Source of the DNA: Prevotella sp. UBA2746
Lineage (GTDB): Bacteria > Bacteroidota > Bacteroidia > Bacteroidales > Bacteroidaceae
Direction of reading: 5' to 3'
Assembly: GCA_002353555.1 (NCBI GenBank)
Contig: DEJO01000024.1
Location: 68,051 to 82,805 of the forward strand
DNA length: 14,755 nt
The notes below the pieces were generated by a model that saw only the letters and a list, made by a program, of their open reading frames with translations, did no database searches and was not told the DNA's origin. Every line of letters starts with the position of its first letter. The first letter of the stretch is position 1. A program made the translations under genes and the position numbers. Below, in pieces: positions 13,801 to 14,755 of the stretch.

Positions 13801-14272
13801 AGTCTACGTTGGGATGGTTGATGACAATGTCTTCGATATAGCGCTTCGTGCTGCTCACTCCCGTCAGCGTGTGGAAGTAGTTGGGGCCGCACTCCACCGA
13901 CTCGAAGTGTGGACGGTCGGTCTTCGACAGGTAGACGGTGTCCTTCCACTCGGTGCCTTCCTTCGACTTGAAGAGGAATGCCAGCCGGTCGGTCTCCTGG
14001 ACGAAGCTCAGGGGGACGGTGAAGAAGGTCAGGTTGACACCGCGGTTGTAGACGATGGTGTCGGTGCCGTTGGCGCGTATGGCGCGGACGGTCAGCGTGT
14101 CTTTCAGCGTGTCTACCTCGCCTTTCAGCACGAAGCGTGCCATGACGCTGTTGTTCAGCGGACAGTCTATCGACGTGCAGGAGGCGATGCTGGCGGTCAG
14201 CATCATGGCTATCGCCGTCAGCGTTGCCGCTGCCATCAGTCTTGCTCCCGGCATGTTGTTCTTCACCTTCAT
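13751..14272 (-). CDS. DUF6452 family lipoprotein
   Basis: The 173-residue protein has a lipoprotein signal with Cys32 in SIASC. It is followed by the family-typical TSIDCPLNNSV and a run of beta strands: VDTLKDTLTVRAIRANGTD, NRGVNLTFFTVPLSF and DRLAFLF. I recognise it as DUF6452, a Bacteroidales family of unknown function found next to DUF6048. The conserved Cys after the lipid site (IDC, near residue 37) and Cys at VECGPN could form a disulfide. The start at 14272 lies 24 nt after the glycosyltransferase stop. Met7 and Met13 are alternative starts. Its 3' end overlaps the signal-peptide coding region of DUF6048. Confidence 0.72.
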   Translation of the reverse strand: MKVKNNMPGARLMAAATLTAIAMMLTASIASCTSIDCPLNNSVMARFVLKGEVDTLKDTLTVRAIRANGTDTIVYNRGVNLTFFTVPLSFVQETDRLAFLFKSKEGTEWKDTVYLSKTDRPHFESVECGPNYFHTLTGVSSTKRYIEDIVINHPNVDYDATKEHLYLYLRPHD

Positions 14273-14296
14273 GGTAGTTACTCGTTCGGTTGGGGT

Positions 14297-14755
14297 CTAT
14301 TTGTTCTCGATATGCAGGGTCTCGGCTATCTGGTAGTCGTTGCGCTGGGTCGACGAGCGGCTGATGAGGTCGCCGAGGAAGCCGGCAAGGAACAGCTGCG
14401 TTCCTATCATCATCGTCGTCAGGGCGATGTAGAAATAGGGGGAGTTGGTAATCAGGTTGTGATAGACACCGTTGGACAGGTCTATAATCTTGTTGATGCC
14501 GATGGCGATGACGGCAATGAAGCCGATGAAGAACACGATGCTGCCCAGGAAGCCGAACACGTGCATGGGCTTCTTGCCGAAGGTGCCGAGGAACCAGAGC
14601 GTCAGCAGGTCGAGATAGCCGTTGACGAAGCGGTTCAGTCCCATGAACTTCGACGAGCCATACTTGCGTGCCTGGTGGTGTACCACCTTCTCGCCAATCT
14701 TGTCGAAGCCGGCGTTCTTTGCCAGGTAGGGGATGTAGCGGTGCATCTCGCCATA
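14297..14755 (-). CDS. Family 2 glycosyltransferase, C-terminal part
   Basis: The gene runs off the right edge; only the last 152 residues are present, starting in YGEMHRYIPYLAKNAGF. This is the conserved region just after the catalytic GT-A fold of polyprenyl-phosphate sugar transferases (GtrB/ArnC/DPM1 group). The segment HHQARKYGSSKF and GLNRFVNGYLDLLTLWFL is the interface helix region. Two transmembrane helices follow at about 66-87 and 103-127 of the fragment. The catalytic residues are outside the window, so the donor sugar cannot be inferred. It is the upstream neighbour of DUF6452 and may be the operon's first visible gene. Confidence 0.88.
   Translation of the reverse strand, partial: YGEMHRYIPYLAKNAGFDKIGEKVVHHQARKYGSSKFMGLNRFVNGYLDLLTLWFLGTFGKKPMHVFGFLGSIVFFIGFIAVIAIGINKIIDLSNGVYHNLITNSPYFYIALTTMMIGTQLFLAGFLGDLISRSSTQRNDYQIAETLHIENK

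Overview
The window looks like a chromosomal segment from a moderately GC-rich member of the Bacteroidales, most likely Prevotellaceae. The evidence is the recurrent promoter form TTTG - 19 nt - TAnnTTTG, the near absence of Shine-Dalgarno sequences, several lipoproteins with Bacteroidales-type families (DUF4230, DUF4738, DUF6048, DUF6452), and the gene order recF-DUF721 / 5-formyl-THF cyclo-ligase / S41 protease / dCMP deaminase / M3 peptidase. The assignment rests on recalled family knowledge; no search was run. I see no insertion sequence, phage, CRISPR array, tRNA or rRNA. Most of the window is housekeeping DNA, and the unusual signals are in the intergenic regions and in one gene fusion.

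Layout. (1) 1-1573, minus: a DUF4230 lipoprotein, a membrane-anchored DUF4230 protein and the start of an AGCS-type sodium:amino-acid symporter form one operon, 6 nt apart and then joined by TAATG. (2) 1574-1751: a divergent promoter region built from palindromes. It contains a 91-nt promoter-bearing repeat (copy A) and a 23/24-bp inverted repeat ending in the promoter box of the next gene. (3) 1752-2339, plus: a DUF4738 lipoprotein. (4) 2340-2865: a gene-free stretch with a chain of perfect hairpins. (5) 2866-4093, minus: a membrane-anchored TPR protein followed by ribH (lumazine synthase). (6) 4253-4342: the second copy (B) of the promoter repeat, placed directly on recF. (7) 4346-5744, plus: recF and an overlapping DciA-like DUF721 gene. 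(8) 5804-10519, minus: an M3 dipeptidyl carboxypeptidase fused in frame to a dCMP deaminase, then a C-terminal processing (S41) protease, then 5-formyltetrahydrofolate cyclo-ligase. (9) 10709-11353, plus: a TRIC/UPF0126 family membrane protein with a good intrinsic terminator. (10) 11394-14755, minus: a tightly packed group with a GT2 glycosyltransferase (cut by the window edge), DUF6452 lipoprotein, DUF6048 protein, ApbE FAD:protein FMN transferase and a Crp/Fnr-type regulator. The last four genes overlap one another by 50, 1 and 4 nt.

How the parts relate. Two themes touch nucleotide and cofactor metabolism (RibH supplies the riboflavin that becomes the FMN moved by ApbE; dCMP deaminase and formyl-THF cyclo-ligase feed thymidylate and one-carbon pools), but this may be chance proximity. 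The most interesting observations are the peptidase-deaminase fusion with no stop codon or linker between two complete enzymes, the near-identical promoter repeats in front of recF and the DUF4230 operon (both ending so close to the ATG that the mRNA should be leaderless or nearly so), and the hairpin cluster at 2597-2716.
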